Shown: positions 14,496-17,138 of the stretch, piece by piece
Layout: every line of letters starts with the position of its first letter
Numbering within the stretch: position 1 is the first letter of the stretch
Assembly: GCA_963660385.1 (NCBI GenBank)
Contig: CAVKWQ010000037.1
Coordinates: 1 to 17,138 of the forward strand
Origin: Avelusimicrobium sp963660385
Lineage (GTDB): Bacteria; Elusimicrobiota; Elusimicrobia; Elusimicrobiales; Elusimicrobiaceae
Reading direction: 5' to 3'
Length of the DNA stretch: 17,138 bases
Position numbers and translations under genes: made by a program
Notes under the pieces: generated by a model
Told to the model about the DNA's origin: nothing
The model's database searches: none
Seen by the model: the letters and a program-made list of their open reading frames with translations, nothing else

Positions 14496-14524
14496 ATTAT
14501 GGTAGAATTTGCGGCAAATTACAA
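14496..14524 (-). promoter_or_regulatory. Promoter with palindromic operator candidate for the 37-aa ORF and membrane gene
   Basis: Minus strand -35 TTGTAA (14524-14519) and -10 CATAAT (14501-14496), 17-nt spacer. The spacer and -35 edge contain a perfect palindrome, AATTTGC-G-GCAAATT (14506-14520), placed as a repressor operator would be. Confidence 0.55.
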
Positions 14525-14531
14525 GAAGAAA

Positions 14532-14565
14532 ATAAAAAAGCCCCCGCTTGCGTGCGGAGGCTTTT
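14532..14565 (-). terminator. Intrinsic terminator of the cupin gene
   Basis: Stem 14540-14547 with 14554-14561 (GCCCCCGC against GCGGAGGC, one mismatch) and six-base loop TTGCGT. On the minus strand it is followed by six T from 14539 to 14534. It starts 15 nt after the cupin stop codon. Confidence 0.88.
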
Positions 14566-14579
14566 ACCAGCAGGGCAAA

Positions 14580-15023
14580 CTATTTGGTGGCTTCGTCGTA
14601 AATGGCCATACCCGTTTTGCCGATGACCATTACCTTATTTACCTTGGGCATATGGCAGATTTCGGGCAAGTGTTCGCTTCCAAAATCCAAGTACACCAGT
14701 TTTTCGGTGGCGGATGCGTTGCGGATGACGTGCGCGCCTTCCGGCCCAGTGGGGAACGTAATCGCGTCGCCCGCCTTTAAGGTTACTTCCTTGTCGTGCA
14801 GTTGGACGGCGGCGGTGCCGGAAATGACATAGAAAACTTCTTCGTTCATTTCGTGCCAATGGTAGCCGTAGGCAAAGTGCCCGGGTTCCACTTCCACAAA
14901 ATTTGCGTGCAGGGTGGAAACCTCGCTCTGCGGGATGATTTCCTTTACGGTAAATTCCGCCCCGTTAGCAGCCATAAATTGACCCTTTTCGTTCTGGTAA
15001 TTTTTAATTTCAACTTTCTTCAT
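14580..15023 (-). CDS. Single-domain cupin protein
   Basis: A 147-aa protein with one cupin barrel. Motif 1 has metal ligands His55 and His57 (GYHWHE), Glu62 and Gly69. Motif 2 has Gly85, Pro91 and His98 followed by Asn102 (GDAITFPTGPEGAHVIRN). A bound metal is therefore likely. The substrate cannot be deduced: cupins of this size include sugar-phosphate isomerases, dioxygenases and small-molecule sensors. The HWHEMNEE..YVISG and PTGPEGAH patterns resemble the Cupin_2 family near 'cupin domain-containing' stress proteins. AAGGAG supports the start. The gene is divergent from an HxlR regulator that probably controls it, and has its own terminator. Confidence 0.85.
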   Translation of the reverse strand: MKKVEIKNYQNEKGQFMAANGAEFTVKEIIPQSEVSTLHANFVEVEPGHFAYGYHWHEMNEEVFYVISGTAAVQLHDKEVTLKAGDAITFPTGPEGAHVIRNASATEKLVYLDFGSEHLPEICHMPKVNKVMVIGKTGMAIYDEATK

Positions 15024-15044
15024 ATTCTTCTCCTTTATATATAG

Positions 15045-15061
15045 GGGGGACTTTTGCCCCC
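15045..15061 (-). other. GC-rich hairpin in the cupin leader
   Basis: GGGGG (15045-15049) and CCCCC (15057-15061) can pair around a 7-base loop, in the 5' untranslated region of the cupin mRNA just upstream of its Shine-Dalgarno. No T-tract follows on the minus strand, so it is not a simple terminator. It could stabilise the message or tune translation. Confidence 0.5.
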
Positions 15062-15075
15062 GGATGACACTAGAT

Positions 15076-15104
15076 ATTTTGCCTTTATTGGTTTATTTTG
15101 TAAA
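15076..15104 (-). promoter_or_regulatory. Cupin promoter
   Basis: Minus strand -35 TTTACA (15104-15099) and a weaker -10 CAAAAT (15081-15076), 17-nt spacer. The -35 overlaps the inverted repeat AAAGT-AGGC-ACTTT (15102-15115), suggesting that a regulator bound there would block or recruit polymerase. Confidence 0.5.
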
Positions 15105-15140
15105 GTAGGCACTTTTTTGTATGCTAGTAGCCAAAAAGTA
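15102..15140. promoter_or_regulatory. Candidate HxlR operator region
   Basis: A perfect inverted repeat AAAGT-AGGC-ACTTT at 15102-15115 and a second AAAGTA half-site at 15135-15140 lie between the two divergent promoters. HxlR-family proteins commonly bind symmetrical sites in such intergenic regions; that this regulator binds here is inferred. Confidence 0.4.
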
Positions 15141-15150
15141 ACTAATACGG

Positions 15151-15156
15151 TATAAT
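15151..15156 (+). promoter_or_regulatory. -10 box of the hxlR gene, implying a leaderless transcript
   Basis: A consensus TATAAT ends 6 nt before the ATG at 15163. Initiation about 6-8 nt downstream of the -10 would place the 5' end on the start codon itself. No Shine-Dalgarno is present, consistent with a leaderless mRNA. No good -35 is seen at 17 nt, so activation or a weak promoter is likely. Confidence 0.5.
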
Positions 15157-15162
15157 AAAGAT

Positions 15163-15489
15163 ATGCTTACTAAAAAGAATTTGCCGCCTTGCCCGGTGGC
15201 GGTGCTATTAAAATTAATAGGTAATAAGTGGAAGATACTTATTATAAGGGATTTACTGACAGGTACGAAGCGTTTTGGCGAACTGAAAAAGAGCGTGGGG
15301 TGCTCCCAAAAGGTGCTTACAAGCAACCTAAAAGAAATGGAAGAAAACAAATTGCTCACGCGCAAAGTGTTTGCCGAGGTGCCCCCACGGGTGGAATATA
15401 CGCTTACCAAAACGGGTTTATCCCTGGACCCTGTGCTAAAAGAAATGGCCGCGTGGGGGGAGAAATACCGACGGAGTTTAAAGAAATAG
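15163..15489 (+). CDS. HxlR-family winged-helix transcriptional regulator
   Basis: A 108-aa DNA-binding protein of normal HxlR/DUF24 length. Conserved blocks: CPV with the family's redox-reactive N-terminal Cys10, LIGNKWKILIIRDLL (18-32), RFGEL, SQKVLTSNLKEME (48-60, the recognition helix region) and PPRVEYTLTKTG (74-85), followed by the dimerisation helix ending MAAWGEKY. Members sense quinones, aldehydes or disulfide stress through the N-terminal Cys. A second cysteine, Cys47, is present. It is divergent from the cupin gene, the usual arrangement for a regulator and its target. The ATG lacks a Shine-Dalgarno and follows a TATAAT closely. No terminator is visible after its stop; rRNA promoters begin almost at once. 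Confidence 0.9.
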   Translation: MLTKKNLPPCPVAVLLKLIGNKWKILIIRDLLTGTKRFGELKKSVGCSQKVLTSNLKEMEENKLLTRKVFAEVPPRVEYTLTKTGLSLDPVLKEMAAWGEKYRRSLKK

Positions 15490-15519
15490 TTGCAAAATAT
15501 TTTTGATATGTTATATAAT
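15490..15519 (+). promoter_or_regulatory. Weak distal promoter candidate (P0) upstream of rRNA
   Basis: TTGCAA (15490-15495) and TATAAT (15514-15519) with an 18-nt spacer, immediately after the hxlR stop. The -10 is consensus and the -35 matches four of six. Confidence 0.35.
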
Positions 15520-15564
15520 AAATATACGCAAACGGGATATGTTTGCAAAGCAGTAAAAAAAGAT

Positions 15565-15593
15565 TTGACAAGTTCTTAAAAAATTGTTTTAAT
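15565..15593 (+). promoter_or_regulatory. rRNA operon promoter P1
   Basis: TTGACA (15565-15570), 17-nt spacer, TTTAAT (15588-15593), embedded in very A/T-rich DNA with an A-tract just upstream, as in an UP element. Confidence 0.65.
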
Positions 15594-15650
15594 ATATAAG
15601 TACTCAGTAAAGAGCGTTTTAAAAGTTTGCAACTTAACTTAAAAAAAGAT

Positions 15651-15680
15651 TTGACAAACCTAATAAAAAAATGCTTAAAT
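15651..15680 (+). promoter_or_regulatory. rRNA operon promoter P2
   Basis: TTGACA (15651-15656), 18-nt spacer, TTAAAT (15675-15680). The upstream context GTTTGCAA...TAAAAAAAGATTTGACAA is shared with P1, indicating a duplicated promoter module. Confidence 0.6.
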
Positions 15681-15727
15681 AAAAGAGTAGTAAGGGTTAA
15701 GCGTTTTAAACGAGAGTTTAAAAAGGC

Positions 15728-15756
15728 TTGACAGATTGAAACAGATTTGCTAGAAT
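15728..15756 (+). promoter_or_regulatory. rRNA operon promoter P3 (strongest match)
   Basis: TTGACA (15728-15733), exact 17-nt spacer, TAGAAT (15751-15756). It is the promoter closest to the 16S gene, leaving a leader of about 285 nt. Confidence 0.75.
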
Positions 15757-16046
15757 ATCTTTGTAGCCAAAGAGGGCTCAAAGAAGAAAAATAAATTTCC
15801 GATTGCTTTTTCCGAAGCAGGAAAAGAGCAACGAGGAAATTTCGTTCTGTGAAAATTTGACAGCAATGTGCGAATGGGCGATTTGAAATGGGAAGGTTCA
15901 AACCTAACATTTTAAATGCTCAAAGAAAGTCAGTCATAGACTATAATATGACACCAAGTTAATTCAAGTAAGAAGAGTCAAAAGTCAGCAACTCTTGTTA
16001 GCGATTAGTTGCCTTTGAACCGCTTGCGATTTAAAGGTAACAAATT
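15757..16046 (+). other. 16S rRNA leader with structured and repeated elements
   Basis: There is no coding sequence or tRNA here. A long hairpin spans 15793-15842: outer arm AAATTTCC/GGAAATTT (15793-15800 with 15835-15842) and inner arm TTGCTTTTTCC against GGAAAAGAGCAA with one bulge. GCTCAAAGAA occurs twice (15776-15785 and 15918-15927), a candidate antitermination-type box. Further downstream, GCAACT/AGTTGC and CCTTT/AAAGG inverted pairs lie close to the 16S 5' end and may belong to the RNase III processing stem, whose other strand would lie beyond the window. Confidence 0.6.

Positions 16047-17138
<1,092 letters not shown>

Noticed and set aside
15857..15862. Fourth TTGACA as another rRNA promoter
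   Set aside because: At 17 nt downstream the sequence is GATTTG, not a -10; no acceptable partner was found.
15404..15910. Minus-strand ORFs over hxlR and the rRNA promoters
   Set aside because: They cover promoter boxes and AT-rich spacer; the predicted peptides are Leu/Phe/Lys low-complexity with no start signal.
15942..15947. TATAAT just before the 16S gene as a promoter
   Set aside because: No -35 box at 16-18 nt and no extended -10; it may be chance in AT-rich leader.
15490..16046. Possible tRNA or CRISPR repeats in the intergenic region
   Set aside because: No cloverleaf with a TTCNANNC arm and no regularly spaced direct repeats were seen; the repeats present are promoter modules.

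Overview
The window looks like chromosomal DNA from a gut-type Elusimicrobiota (Termite Group 1 / Elusimicrobium-like) bacterium. Two things suggest this: the style of the partial 16S rRNA gene at the right end, and the pilin at the left end, whose GFTLIELLVVVLIIGILAA core is typical of the many type IV pilin-like proteins in that group. This placement is from recognition only; no database search was run.

Layout. (1) 1-750: a type IV pilin-like gene on the plus strand. Its leader region carries an in-frame palindromic repeat. It is convergent with the next block across a strong bidirectional terminator. (2) 769-2506: a minus-strand pair, miaB (tRNA methylthiotransferase) followed by a PilZ-domain protein with a cysteine-rich tail. 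A terminator hairpin lies directly in front of miaB. (3) 2519-13392: a compact minus-strand gene run starting at a good promoter near 13440. It holds moxR, a DUF58 protein, a DUF4381-like membrane protein, batA, batB, batC, batD and batE (the complete Bat 'aerotolerance' set), then gmhA, rpiB and pgi. Genes overlap (ATGA) or lie within about 25 nt of each other, and the only clear terminator follows pgi. (4) 13478-14530: a four-helix membrane protein of unknown function, preceded by a 37-codon ORF that overlaps it by one base, under a promoter with a perfect 15-bp palindrome in its spacer. (5) 14530-15490: a cupin protein and a divergent HxlR-family regulator sharing a short promoter region. 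(6) 15490-17138: tandem promoters, a structured leader and the first ~1.09 kb of 16S rRNA; the window ends inside the gene.

How the genes fit together. MoxR (AAA+ ATPase), the DUF58 protein, two membrane-anchored von Willebrand A proteins (BatA, BatB), TPR proteins (BatC, BatE) and BatD are expected to form one envelope-associated complex. Its molecular role is still poorly defined in any organism. The three downstream enzymes all isomerise sugar phosphates (sedoheptulose-7-P, ribose/ribulose-5-P, glucose/fructose-6-P) and appear to share the same transcript. The HxlR-cupin pair resembles a small self-contained stress or redox-responsive unit.

No wholly new system is evident. The most unusual points are the palindromic element inside the pilin leader, the terminator placed against the miaB start codon with no Shine-Dalgarno, the apparently leaderless hxlR promoter, the BatA N-terminal extension, and the tandem duplicated rRNA promoter module.
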